A stretch of 64,000 nt of DNA, taken from Ectocarpus siliculosus (Eukaryota; Sar; Phaeophyceae; Ectocarpales; Ectocarpaceae). The DNA lies in NCBI GenBank assembly GCA_000310025.1, contig FN649735.1:1221338-1285337 (forward strand), written 5' to 3'. Positions within the stretch are counted from its first letter, which is position 1. Each line of letters starts with the position of its first letter. Under the pieces are notes generated by a model. It was given only the letters and a program-made list of their open reading frames with translations. It ran no database searches and had not been told where the DNA came from. The position numbers were made by a program, and so were the translations under genes. Shown in pieces: positions 35,308 to 47,789 of the stretch.

Positions 35308-38300
35308 GCCTGTGTTCATTTGTTTGCTCTGTTTTGTCTGTTTATTGCCTGTCATGCACCGACGTTGTCCATTGATGATTGAATTGCGATGGACGTGGAT
35401 GAATGGGACGCAGATCAACGCGAAGAAAAAACCGAGGATAAATACTCATTTGCATATCATGGGTATGTTTCCGTGAACCAACTCAGTGTGTCTGACCCTT
35501 TCTTGTAACACTTTTTTTTCATCACGCTCATTCGTCGAGACAGTCGAATTGGTGGTGCGTTTGTCGAATTTGTGCTCCAGTCTTGGCGAAACGGGGTGCA
35601 AGATTATTGCCGTTGCGAGGCCGCTTGTCGCCTTTCCGTAGACGTCGCCCTCCCCCCTCTGTGTACATGTTCTTCTCGAGATGGTTCCGTCCCACCTCTG
35701 TGCCGCATCGCGGCCAGCACTCCCTTCTCTGCGATAAATGGCACCGCATGGTGCCAGATACATCCCCGTCCCTACCCATGGGGTAACAGCATGACACTCT
35801 TCATCTCGATTTTTCCATGAAAAAGACAACGATGATAGTGCCAATACCGAGCCATACACTACAAGACGGAGTTATTTTGGTAGCTATTGTTCCGCGCGAG
35901 AGGGCGGTAATGAGGGTGCCAATACCAAGCCGCACATCTTTTATTGTACTGTAGACGAATTGTTTTGATCCCTGCTGCTCCACGCAAGAGGGCAGGGAAG
36001 ACCTTTGCGAGGGCGCCGTCTTTGGCATTCAACTTCTTCCCCTTTCCCCCCTGACCTATTCTTGCCGTTTTGTTGTCCGGCCCATGTGAGGTTTTCGCTG
36101 TCGTTCATAATCAATCCCAGGGTACTCTTTCCCTCCACCCTGTCTTAATCTCCCTACATACTTTCACGCATGTTTCGGTGTTTTTTGCGCTATCTTGCCG
36201 CTCATATCAACGGAAGGCAGAGAACGCACTACCGAGAAGGCCCGCTCGGCAGGAAATGTTGTAGACTTTGTGGAGTGTGGTTCCCGGTGTAAGATGAATT
36301 CAAGTCCTCGTTCTCACTTGCGGTTCCCCGTACACCGACGGGGAACATGTAATGCCGCACAGGATGGCGAAGATGCCGCCAGGCGACGACCGGGATGTAC
36401 TCGAGGCGGCCGGCATCGTGAGGCAGAAGGCGGGCTCACACACGGTCGTAAAGGTGAATGAAGCGAACGTCATGTTGGTGTTCTCTTTGTTGCTGCTGCC
36501 TTTGTGGTTGCTGTTGCTTGCGTTGCTGTTGCTGCTGCCGTTGGTGTTGTTGGTGTTGTTTCTGGCGACGGTGGTAGTGGTGATGATCATGTGTCGCCGA
36601 TGGTAGCTATTTGAACACCTCCCTGGCCTCTAAGCACTACCTCCATAGCACCAGCACGGACTCTTGCCTCGCGGCCACGAACCCGCTATAGCAACGATAC
36701 AAAGTGCTGGGAGTACTCTCGAGTGCTGTAGTGCCCAGGGTTTATGCCTAGCTGCTGCCGGTCAGACCAGTAGGCAGGCCAAGTTGTCCTTGTGCTCATT
36801 GCCCGCCCCCTTCCGCTCTGAACCGAAATTTCTGGCTAAGCCGTGTGACCACGAGATTTATTTTGTTTATATCTGTATAGAGCTGGAGTGCAGGCGCGGA
36901 ATAAGGGTTCCTGGCGTTTTACACCAACAAAAACATTATTAACTAAGGAAGTTGTACGTTTATCGCAGCATATTTGGGCTTGTGATGATTTCCCGCACCT
37001 CTTTCACGATGCTCAAGGCGTGGTGCCGGCCCCAAGTAGTCCTATCTACGTCACACCGGCAGTTTCGTTCAGAGAGTGTACAGGGCGGTGTGTAGACCCA
37101 GGCTTTCCGGCAGAGTGGGTGGCACGACGGGAAACCGCGTAAAAAGCTACAGCAGCTTCTCACGTGTGCCCCCAAGTATTTCAGATATGACGACAGAAAG
37201 CAGCCAACAAGCTGCAGCAAAACGACTTTCTTACATGTGTTGCTCATGTGCTTTTGGTTATCGCTCGCTGGAAAACCCGATCGCGGGAACGGAATACAGC
37301 GAACAAGCTACAGCAATAAGCAGCTTCCCACAACGTGTGTCTCACGCACTCTTGTTTTTCACGCTCTGGAAAACCCACAACCGGGCAGGCCGCGAAGAGC
37401 GTGAAGAACAAGGACGGAAAGGTGGGCGTCAAGATGCTGGCGCTCAAGTTCGGCGACCTAAGGTACTGGGGTTCGGACCTGTTCGAGCGCTTCGAGCAGC
37501 AGGTGCGTGCGTGTAGATGCCAAGTCTCGAAACTGGTGAATGCGCCTGAGTTGTTGTATGCGTTTATTTGGGCACATATGCTATTTGTATTGTATCGCGA
37601 TTCCGGGCCGTAAACTGCACCTATTTTGCACAGCCTGCACGCATCGTATTGCCGCCGATGGCGCCCCAAGCCGAACCATCACCGAGGAGGGGATGCTTGT
37701 ATACTTACTCTGTCCCGTAAATATCTGGTCGGTTATGTTGGTACGAATCGTTACACCGTGCCCGGTTTGATTTTCGATTGTTTGTTGCATTGTGTGGAGT
37801 TTTTAACAGTTTGTGCTTGACCCAGATTACCGAGCAGCGAGGAAAAATGGAGTAGCCTCCAAAACTGGCCGAATTTTCGCTCTTTTTCCGAGTAAAACAT
37901 GAAAACCCGGGAATACAAAATTCGGGAAAATCGGAAAACAACACGAACATCCTAAATTGACCAACGATATTGGGTATCTCTTCGCAGGAAAACTACACAC
38001 GCCCCATCTAACAAGGTTTTATTGCGTAACGGCAACGCTCGATGTGAAACGTGATCGGGCAATATTGGCCCTAGAAGGACGAAAAGGTACCAAAATGGGA
38101 CACATAGTTTGACCTGATATTTGTTTCGATTTTTTCTTCTTGTTCTTCTTTTTCTTCATTAGCTTCTTCGGAATTTGATGTTTCTAACGAACCCAACGGT
38201 CAACACCGTTGTACACAAACAAAATGTAGTCACCCATAACCGACGAGACTTATCGGACAGACGCGGTACCGTATTTTATGGCAAAATTGTTATGAACAGT

Positions 38301-41300
38301 ATGTCTACGGTTATGTTCTATTTTCCGTTTTTGCTACAGTTTTGTGGCGGTTCTGCCTACTCGTCTTACGCCCGTATTCTCCTTTCCTAACGAAAACGTT
38401 ATACGGTCGTGGGGTCCCGCAGTAGATTTCTCCTGCTGTGATCCTGATTTGGTTTTTCCGGGCCTCTTGCACAACTCCTGGATGTGATTGCGCAAGTGCG
38501 TGTACCGGTATCGGGGGGTGAAATGTGTTTTTTGGAGAAAAATGGAGCGAGGAGAGTTAACAGACACGGTGTCATGTTTTTCAGCGTGGTGGGTGTATTT
38601 TCGGAGTGGCGATAGCTCCGCCCAACCACCACACGGCTAGCCACCATGTTGTTGTTTGTGTTGTTGTTGTTGGACTCCCCCTACAGGAAGGAGCATGAGA
38701 CGGAATGACGATAACGTTCTGCTCTATGTAGTGTATGCATATGACAACAGGCCATTTTCACACAGACGCTCTTCTGTTTTTTTTTTTTGCAGTTACACCT
38801 GTTGTACCTCCGTGCAAAAGAGAAGGATATCGGCGACGCCTCTATCGCCCTGCGTACATACCACGCCACGATCTTCGAACAGACTAGCAATTTGCCTGTT
38901 TTTTCTTTTTTTCGCCCTTCCTGTTTCCTTGTAGTTGAGGCGGGATAAGAAGACAGGGAGAAAGTCGCCGGACGCCCCGGGATCGGGGCCGAACAGAGAG
39001 AACAGGATGACCTACTCCAAGGTTGGTCTGGTTTTTCGGGCATCAACTGCCGCTCTCTTGATTCATCGCTTTGCCCGACGTCGCAACGATGACAGCATTG
39101 TTTTTTGTTGTTTGGTGGTTGCCGACGAATGTTGTTCGTTTTCTGTTGTTGTAGCGATCGCCTACGCCGTCGTTACTGATGTTGGTTTTGGTGTGTTTGT
39201 ATGTTGTTGTTGTTGGTTACGATAGCGTAGTAGTGTAGTGATATGTCGTCGCCGTCGGTGGGGTGCTGTTGGCGCAGAACGTGTGGCTTACGCCCATGCC
39301 GATGTTGCCTGAGTGATCAGCACGGGGAATGCCTTCTTTTACAGTTGTCGCCTCACGTGGAGGCTGGACCCGGTCGCCGATCTCCTTCACGGCCCTTTCT
39401 GTCGAGGGGTCCCCGCGGACTAGAAGGCGTGCTCGATTTTTTTTGGCCTGAAGTCTTTTTTCGAGAGATCAGCCCCTGAGCGCGGACGACGCTAGTTGAA
39501 GAACCACACACACTGCCAAGCGAGCTAAACGACTGAAAAATGTGATTGTGTTTTTGGTTCTCCCGCTAAAAAGGCTGGCGTTTTTGTTTTTGGTCAGCCG
39601 TTTGGGGCGGTCGGCGCCAGTTCAAGAACCCCCAACACACACGGGGCACGCACCGCACGCGCTCATTCAATAGAAACACAGGCAACACGCACTTGCTCTT
39701 CATTGCTGTTGAATACATGTTTTGTTTGGGAAGATTCGGCGAGAGGTTAAGGTGGAGCTTGGCAAGACCGACGCGGAGATGAACAGCGACCCCTCGCTGT
39801 CGATGTCCAACCTCATGACCTTCGACCCTGATGCGGAAGACGGGGACCCTCCCGAGCTAGTCAAGCAGGAGGTGGGAAGACATTCTTGTTTGACCTCCCC
39901 ATTATTTCTTTTCTTTTCTTTTCTTTCTTCTTTGTTTTCTTGGGGGCCTTGTTGAGAGTTTTCTCAACACCAGCAGAAGCAGGTCACTATTGTACCTTTA
40001 CGGAGGCTCTACCGATCCCATTACGCAGGAGACGTGATGAATTATTATGTTATACGCATTTTCTGTTGGCTGATATTTGTTCTGGAAGTGAGGACAGACC
40101 GGTTTTGCTATCCAATTGTTCGACCTACTGAAGACAAGACGAAGTCGACCCTTGCGCTTGGGAGGTTCTCCTGACCTCGTCAAGTTGGAGATTGTCAATG
40201 CCAATATTCGCGTTGTTGTTCTGCAAACTTTGATTACGAAAGGGAAGCAATCCAGATGGTTACAGCCGTTTTCGGCGTCTTGAATGATCGGTTCTCTGTC
40301 TTCTTCATCGAATATGAGGTAGGGTTTGAGCTAAGCACTCACGCTTTCCTGTGTTTTTTTCGTTTTCTTTTCCTGGTAAGACCCAACGAATTATCTACAT
40401 CTAAGAAAAGAGTCTAAATCCCGAATATTAGAGGAGCACCCCCGGTCATTTTTGGAGGTTTCTTCCCGCCTCGTACAGCAGAAGGTGTGTTTTTTAGAAC
40501 ATTACTTCTTCGCCGTTTCGTCGTCTCCCGAAACACTTCCTTCTTTGGCGTACGTGGGTCGGGCCCTACCACACACACCGCCACCACCGCCGCCAACAAC
40601 AATTACCACTACCACCGGCCGCCTCTCGATCACACCACAACAACGATGCCCCGACAACAGCGACCTGGTAGCATCGACGCCGGCGGGGAGAACCTTCGCA
40701 TGAAGAGCGGCCACGAGAAGGTGGTCACGACGGACTCGACGCCGGCCGACATGGCGAGAGCGGCGGGCGTGCCGCCCGCCGCCGCCGCCCCCGCCGCCCC
40801 GGAGGTGGTACGCAGCACCGACAAGGTTTCGTACAAGATGTGAGGAGAAAAAAGAAAGAGGGCGTTCTTTTTTGTGTCGGGGTAGTCTTCGGGGGCGTGG
40901 GGTCTGCTCTTCTAAAGCGCTTTTGTACCTGGTGTTTTGTATTTGTGCGTCAGGAGGTCGTGAGGACGTGCTTAAATTTTTTTTTGAAGGTATAACGTCC
41001 GGAGATCATGGTGCTGGGAAGTATGGTGTCTCTAGGTGATAACGTTAATGTTGCATTTGAGGATGCGCTTGCACAAACTACGCTTCCCGTCCGGCGGTTC
41101 CTGCTGGTCTTGTCCGTTGTTGCCTCTTTCCATCGGCCGACCCTTGCCGCCATGCGTTAACCTAAACAGCGGCGATAGCGCGGGAAAAGCTTTGGAAGAC
41201 TCCATCCGATCAATGTCGTCGTCATCGCCGCCTGGGCGGGGGGCGCCTGAGAAGATGACACCGGCCACCGCGACGCCTGGTTTCGCAGTCTCCGAAAAGC

Positions 41301-42189
41301 AACAACGTCAAGTCTCGACGGGGAAGCAGGCTGACGTTGTCGCCGTCGGTGTTGATTCGCCGCCGAAGGGGTCGAAGAGCGGTTCAGGTACCGGTTCGGG
41401 CTCGGACGAAGACTCGGGCAAGGCCAGAGGCGAGGAGCAGGTTTCCCGACGCACCGGCGCCATCAGCGATAAGTGGTGAGGGGGTTGTTATTGTTGTTGT
41501 TGTTGTTGTTGTGGTCGTTCATCGTTGCTGTTCCTTCTGGTTTTGTCGGTACGTTGGGCGAGGCGGGGACTTGTTGAATTGACCGCGAGGAATCCCTTTT
41601 TCTGTCTTTCTTTATGACGGTACTGTTCAGGTCAAGCGGTCGTGTGTGACCGTTTTTGTTGTTCCGGCGGTAGCCAGTAGGATGCAAGAATTTTGATACG
41701 AAGTACGCAAAGATCAACAATATACCCTACAATTGCCCCAGAGGCGATTATGATTTCTACTCCGAAGGAGTGGGAGGCCACCCGGGTTTCGGGAGGTCTG
41801 CTTGCCCATGACAACATAACAACTTGACGAGCTTCCCTCCTCTCTCTCTCTCTCTACAAGACAGACATCCACTGCAGTTTGTGCTTCCTTCCTCTGAGCT
41901 CTGTACGCCTCTTTCTCCCCCTGGGTTCCTCTTCGTGCGCTACTCTTCAATACGCAGCGATGATATCGCAAGTTTGGCGATGGAGTTTTCGATGCGATCA
42001 GGCGGCTCGTCGGCGAAAAAGAATGCCACCGACACTTCGGCGCCGCCGCCGCCGTCGCCGCGGGGGCCGCCGCCGCCCACAGCGCGCGACCTCTCGACGG
42101 TCTCTCACATGCAGAGCTTCGTTCTTGCTCACGAGCTGTTCTTGGAGTACTCGGTGATCGTTTCGGACTGTTTCCCCACCCTCACGTAG
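31701..42189 (+). CDS. Uncharacterised multi-pass membrane protein, at least 12 exons (616 aa visible)
   Basis: Exons 31701-31910, 32464-32619, 32820-32912, 33530-33691, 35028-35120, 36373-36453, 37389-37502, 38935-39021, 39734-39871, 40661-40839, 41170-41475 and 41958-42189 (TAG at 42187) join in phase with GT-AG introns. The N-terminal half has about five hydrophobic segments, including AILSALILVAAPLLLRWW, QTYLIASSGWACAVLAAVAG and QLVLGVGMYAWIAYYACFFL. The C-terminal half is soluble and charged (KFGDLRYWGSDLFERFEQQ; SMSNLMTFDPDAEDGDPPEL), ending in Ala/Pro- and Ser/Gly-rich linkers. No family was recognised. The first nine listed exons are all multiples of three and the introns that follow them are all phase 0. 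The start is not settled: the first listed exon begins at an acceptor, and 30047-30694 is a phase-compatible candidate first exon (832 aa in total). The weakest acceptors are at 32,464 and 36,373. Confidence 0.75.
33064..33103. repeat. (CA)n microsatellite
   Basis: About 40 bp of CA repeat in an intron of the membrane protein gene. Confidence 0.95.
34222..34380. repeat. Compound (TGTC)n-(CT)n pyrimidine tract
   Basis: A TGTCTGTC run grades into CTCTCT with scattered G and T interruptions, about 160 bp, in the 33.7-35.0 kb intron of the membrane protein gene. It leaves all plus-strand frames open, so long frames here are artefacts. Confidence 0.92.
35279..35306. repeat. (CTG)n microsatellite
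   Basis: Nine CTG trinucleotides in an intron of the membrane protein gene. Confidence 0.92.
35836..36000. repeat. Two-unit diverged tandem repeat in an intron
   Basis: GTGCCAATACCGAGCC ... CGCGCGAGAGGGCGG and GTGCCAATACCAAGCC ... CCACGCAAGAGGGCAGG are consecutive, each unit about 80-85 bp, within the intron between 35,120 and 36,373. Confidence 0.65.
37205..37388. repeat. Tandem duplication at an intron 3' end
   Basis: Two units of roughly 90 bp share AACAAGCTGCAGCAA / AACAAGCTACAGCAA, a CACGTGTG/CATGTGTTGCT-like middle and CGCTCGCTGGAAAACCC / CACGCTCTGGAAAACCC. The second unit ends at the splice acceptor CCGGGCAG used for the exon at 37,389. The corresponding site in the first unit reads CGATCGCGGG and lacks the AG. 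Confidence 0.6.
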
Positions 42190-42989
42190 CGCTGTGCTGC
42201 GGGCATTTATGATTCCCTTGTGCTGCCTGCCCCTCGGGAGCCCGCGAGTTGGTATCTACCATATCTTTTCCGCACGAGCCACACGTCGGGGAGGCGTTGC
42301 CGGAAGGGGGTTAACGATGCGCCTTGACCGGTATCTGTGCTTGAGTTCCGCTCTTTTGTCGTGAGTGAAGATATTCTACTGGTGGTCTCTTGCGTACGAT
42401 GGCATATTCCCCTTCAAACTAGTGGGGGAACGAGTGGAGGAGGGATCTGGTTGACAACAGGCCGGGCATCGAGGACGCCTCGGCGTTTTCCGCGGGTTGG
42501 ACCATTCGGAAGAGATCAGGCAGGGTTGTACAGGGCGGGAACGTAAGTTGTTGAAATCATTCTCCTTGGCGTGGTTTAGTTTTTCATGTCAACGTACGAA
42601 AAGGTTTTGTTTATTTTTTTCGCAGCGTATCACCTGAAACAGCAGGGCCAACCATGAGGTTGCGGAACCTCGCATCCTTGCACACTCAAAAGTACACCGT
42701 TGCGAATTGCTGTGCATACAAGTCTACACCGACTTCAGCCCCACGTCATATATTTACATGTATCGAAAAGAAGTTACTTTGATCACTCGGATGGCGCTCT
42801 CCTTCTCCCAACTGCAAAACGGAGGACTGGATCACCAAAATCCGGAAAGTACGCGTACAACGTTAGTCTAGCTGCGGTACAGCTTGGCAAGCTGTTTCCT
42901 GGATACTCCACGAGCTCCCCGTACACGTGCTTGGCGTGACGCGTCTCATCTGAACATATTTTACCGTAGTTGTGCGTGTTATGGCACCC
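42190..42989. other. Downstream flank of the membrane protein gene
   Basis: No gene is recognised. T/G-rich sequence just after the stop probably includes the 3' UTR. Confidence 0.4.
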
Positions 42990-43113
42990 ATCGTTGATTT
43001 CGCACCCATCGGTGTTATGGCACCGGGGTGCGCAAAAATATCGAGAGCGGCATGATTTAATTGCATTTCCGCACCGGTATCGGTGTTATCGCATCCGGTG
43101 CGATATCAACGAT
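42990..43113. repeat. Short inverted-repeat (MITE-like) element, 124 bp
   Basis: The ends form a 17-bp inverted repeat with one mismatch: ATCGTTGATTTCGCACC at 42990-43006 and the complement of ATCGTTGATATCGCACC at 43097-43113. The interior has several copies of CGGTGTTAT(G/C)GCA(C/T)C in direct and inverted order. No target-site duplication was identified, so it could be a foldback element or a hairpin-forming satellite unit. Confidence 0.55.
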
Positions 43114-44810
43114 ACAAAACCTGCTTAGGACGTAAGATTGCGTGCTTCCGCAAGGTGTCTCTACCCTCCGGCCACGTGTGGCACTGACCAAGTATTTTAT
43201 CTATGCATCGCCTGGTTCATGAATTCAATTATTCTCTCGGTGTACCGGCACACGAGCGGACACCTTCTTTCTTGGAACTGGGATCAGCGGCTGTGTTCGT
43301 ACCCGTGGTGTGCTGTAGAGCAGCGTTGGGCCATCGCGATTGTTTTACCATGGCATCACAGCAGTAGGAATATCGTGCATTGATGACTGTCTTTTCGGTG
43401 CATCATCATCATCATCATCACCATCTACCTGTCGCTGATCTGTTCACCCGCAGATGATGCGTGTGGCATCGAACGCTGTAGGATAAGCAACGAAATAAAA
43501 ACGCCTCTGAAACGCCCGATGGGAACGAGAGACCAATCCACGAAAAAACGAAAAACCCGTAGAGCACCGGCACGTTGCCCGAGGCAAGCTGCGATACCAA
43601 TCACCGACACCGAGTGCCCCGAGTGGTTCTGGGACACTCACTGCGCCGGAGATACCTCGCGGTTTTATCGCGTGAGAGGTGTGTTGTAGGACGTATAGGG
43701 GAACGATACCCCAGAAAATACATGATGCACGGCCAATCTTGAGGAGCGGCCAAAATTCGATACTTTTGTCGAACGGGGCGCCACCAAAACAGCAGATGGA
43801 AAACGGGGGGAAATAAAAGTAACTACAGGAATACGGCACGGGGAGAGCGAAGATTGGCACTGTTGTCGAGCGGCCAAGGGCCGAAAGGAACGGCAGTCAG
43901 CAAAAACAAGCACGTATCACACCTAGCTTGGCGAGCGACCAACATTCGAAGTATCTGTTGCAAGGATGTGGAGCAACTATAGGGCAGGGGGGAACATAAA
44001 CCTGCGCTGACGGGACCATGAAAACCTGCCTAACCTCTGTACAAGCCGTGGAAAAACGGCAATCAAACGCGTTGAGCGGGCCTCGGCACCGACGGAAACC
44101 AAACTTTGTCGGATGGGGTCGACAAAAACAGTCGGTGAAGGAGTCAACAGAACACACCATGCGGGGAAGTCGACATGGACGAAACACAAGTTCGACGCTC
44201 TTGTTGGATGGGGCTGGGTTGACGAAGAAGTCTAGGAAGCGATCAAAACAATATCAGGCCGCTCTGCCGGAGCGACAGCAAGCCAAAGGTCGTGCAATGG
44301 CATTCGGCGTGAGCGCCCAGCTCGTGGTGAAAATCAGAGGCGGCCCGCACTTAAGAATATGGTAGTTAAGAATATGAGCCTAAGAAAATCCAATTTTAAG
44401 AACTTGTCCATATGAACACGTGCTCAGATCGGACGTGCTGTTAAGAAATAAGAACTTGGCAAATAAGAACTCGTGCTCGGATTGGGCCAGCCAACAAGAA
44501 GCGAGCCTCGCCCCATATAAGAGGTTCTTAAGTGCAAGCCGCCTCTGTAGGAGCCGATCATGAATTGTGGCGGCAATTCCAAAACATAGAAATGCGACGC
44601 AACGGTCCACTAGAAGAAGAACGAGGGGGCGGGCGGCACAGTCGAGGGGGCCAGAAGCACAATGTGGGCAAGAAAAACGCCGGAAAAGGCCCTTATTGAG
44701 AAGGTGCGCGAGGGGCCATCTTCAAAACATCATCACGAGCCCGGCGTCCGTAAAATAATTGCTGGATGTGATTGGCCAGCTCAGAGCGGGCATGCACCGT
44801 GAAGAACGCG
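43114..44810. other. No gene recognised; A-rich flank of the gypsy fossil
   Basis: Short unrelated open frames only. A (CAT)n run lies at ~43,404-43,423. This region may include the non-coding 3' part of the gypsy fossil, but no LTR pair was recognised. Confidence 0.35.
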
Positions 44811-46841
44811 TCACAACACATAGAAAAACGGCAGAAGTGGCCAAGAGAGGACGCGATCAATACAAAACAACATATCAAAAGGTAATCCAAGAACCAAAAC
44901 TACGGACGGCATAGCCGCGGAAGTCACCACGAGCCACATACTGCGCCGACGGCGGAGACGGCGATTTCCACCAGTTCTGGGTCGTCGAGGAAGCGAACCA
45001 CGTCGTGATGAGGCGGAGATCTTGCCCAGCCACCGAGGGCATATTGAGTTTTGTCCCAGAAGAGTATGTTCGGATTGGGAAGCACGGAGCTGGCGGACCG
45101 GCGGGGCCACAGCTTTCCAGGCGCGGATGTTTCGTGTCCCTCTTGTGGGAAAGGTCGCGTTCAGCGGCACTGATACGCATGCCGAGGTAGAGTCGGATTT
45201 CTTGGAGGTGATGGTTGGCTTTTCCTGCCCAGTGGGACAGAATACGTCGGCGGGAGTGTTGGAAGTCCACTTCCCGCTCCCAGCAAGGGTGGCGGAGGCC
45301 TTTCCAACGTGTTTTGTACGACGGCGACAATGCCGCCTGGGCCTCGTACAGGTTGGTGCCCAACCTGCTTGTCCACCGTCAGACGCTCGACTGGCGTGGA
45401 GACACCGTCCGCGGTAACATGGTATCCACTGGGATCTGGTCGTGTAGTTGTTCAGTAGTGAGACCGGCTGCCAAGAACTCTGGCACGTCTTTTTTGCGGG
45501 TTTGCTCAAGGTTTGCAACGAGCGACAGATACACGGCGAAAATTTTGAAACGTTCGGTCCAGTTTATGGACAACTTAGTTTTGAGGACCTTGGGGTCTTC
45601 GCCAGCTTTGATACCTTGGCGAATCGCAGCTGCCGAGTTGTACACCCACACCAACGTGCCGACCGCGTACACCGGCAGATTGTGTGGAGCATCGGTATTC
45701 GTGGAATTCCCGCGTTGTAAGCCGGAACCCATCCGGCCCATATGACCGGTGCTGGCGATCAGCAGCGAGATCGCAGTATTCGAGGTGATCACGGTCGAGG
45801 CTCTGGTGACAACGGGCCTAGGTGTCGTAAGAAACGGTGTGCGGGAACCGCGGGAGACGACCCATGTGACTTTCGTCCGGAGCCAACCCAGTGGCAGTGC
45901 TCACGGAATTATTGCGACGCGAGGAAGGTATCCCAATCGTCCTGTCGATCGTTGACAACCGTTGCAAGCATCGAAGTGCGGTTGACGCTCAACCCCGCCC
46001 TCCTCGTTAGGGAGGTAGGCGCTGGCAATATTCCGAAGTTTGAGAAGCTTGAGGATACTGTAGCCATCGAAAGCTTTTCACGTAGCTGTGGTCCACTGTC
46101 AGAGAGAAGGCTGAGGGTGCATACTAGCGCAGGGATGCATTTTTTGACGAGCACATCATCAGCGGTACCTTCTCCGTACAATCGACGGACGTCCCAGGGT
46201 ACATGTTCGCTTGTCGGCTGAAACGATCCGTGAAAAGGAAGATGCACGGATCACCTCTTGGTGTCGGAAATAACTAATTTCACACAACTTTGGCTCCTAC
46301 GAGTTTGCGGCGGTGGTATCACACCACCTGGTTATCACACCCCATTCATGGTTCTCGCTACCTGCGCTTATCACCCGGGTTACACATAATAGCACACCCC
46401 CCACAGAGTAACACCTGGCGATATGTTTTTTTAATCGCCAAAATGTACCAAAAATGATCCCGAGTTGTGAAGGTTTTTTATCTTGTGTAGGTTTGTTGTC
46501 TTGTGTCATATACGGCATGCTCTACCGACCCACTGATGGAACTTCTCACATAACGTGCGAGAAGCCCCGAGGTGGCAAAGAGCGTCGGCATGGCATGCTT
46601 GCATGACCCATGGTCGCATAAGCATCGGGACGCAGACGCGCGTGTGCTCGTGATTGAGGAGGCGCGGAGGGCGACCACCAGGCCGTCCCGATGTAGACGA
46701 CGTGGGTTTCGTCAGCCGGCGCACAAGGTGTGCGTTGCCATCGTCATCGCAAATGACAACGTGATTTCTGCGAAAGGGCGTAGATGTCCTCACAGGATGG
46801 GCGTGTTGCCGAGGTGGATTTGTCGAGGACATCAAGCACAA
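44811..46841 (-). mobile_element. Ty3/gypsy LTR-retrotransposon fossil (integrase region)
   Basis: Fragments read in order on the minus strand match parts of a gypsy-type integrase. The His/Cys zinc-binding region lies at ~46,840-46,510 (LMRPWVMQACHADALCHLG), a core-domain fragment at ~46,250-45,850 (VVNDRQDDWDTF), a C-terminal fragment at ~45,790-45,380 (VGTLVWVYNSAAAIRQG, LKTKLSINWTERFKI) and a chromodomain-like tail at ~45,360-44,880 (YKTRWKGLRHPCWERE). The element is broken, with several interruptions. Gag, protease and reverse transcriptase parts and both LTRs are not recognisable nearby, so it is truncated and probably old. Confidence 0.72.
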
Positions 46842-47189
46842 TATCTTGGGGAAGAGTCCTTGGACCCCCTACTCTCCACGAATCTCTAGCATACCACACA
46901 CGTGCAAGGGAAGTCCTCCAGAAAATTAATTCCTCCCCCCACCAACCACCATCTCCGTGGATGTATGTGCAGTATTTCTCCGATAAACTATGCTGCGAAT
47001 ATATCGAATACCCCCCCTGCTCGTATTCATGGTTATGCAGCGGCAGCATGTCAACGTCGCCCTTTTCCGTACCATTTCTTCCGAAAACAACAAAAAAATA
47101 ATCGCCGAAAACCAAAACAAAGACAATACTAGGTCCCTCAAAACAAGCGAAACCTCCCAAAACACAATAGACAACGAAGATTCCAGCCA

Positions 47190-47300
<111 letters not shown>

Positions 47301-47569
47301 ATCTATCCATCTTTCTTTGTGTCCTCCTTATCTCCCTCCGTCCATGCCCAACACGACTCCAGTAGCGATAACTCTTCTTTCAATGCACACATTCATCACA
47401 ATATCTCTGTGCAACGTGAAAGACTCCTTGCCTTTCGCCTTTGTCAAGAAATCGTCATCATGACTTCCCACGCAACGTGAGTAGTCGAAATCTCGTTCCT
47501 CTCTGCCAGCCCCTGCTTCCGTTGTCGAAAGCGTACCTCACTTTTGCATCCCAGAAAACCATGTCACTC

Positions 47570-47635
47570 ACCCACCCCCACACATCACTAGGCATCCTGT
47601 GAACCCACCCCCACACATCACTAGGCATCCTGTGA
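47570..47635. repeat. Perfect 33-bp tandem duplication
   Basis: Two adjacent identical 33-bp units (47570-47602 and 47603-47635) contain CACACATCACTAGGCATCCT. Identity suggests a recent event. Confidence 0.95.
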
Positions 47636-47789
47636 CCTCCTGCCTGCCATCTTCCTTGCGTAGTCGGCATCCATAAACACTTCCATGCTCATGCCAGTCA
47701 CTACTCCCCTCTGCAATCCAATCGACATCCACCTCGTCCTACGCTACGTGCCGTCATGAGTGGGCAACATCAAAGAAGTATATGGTACA

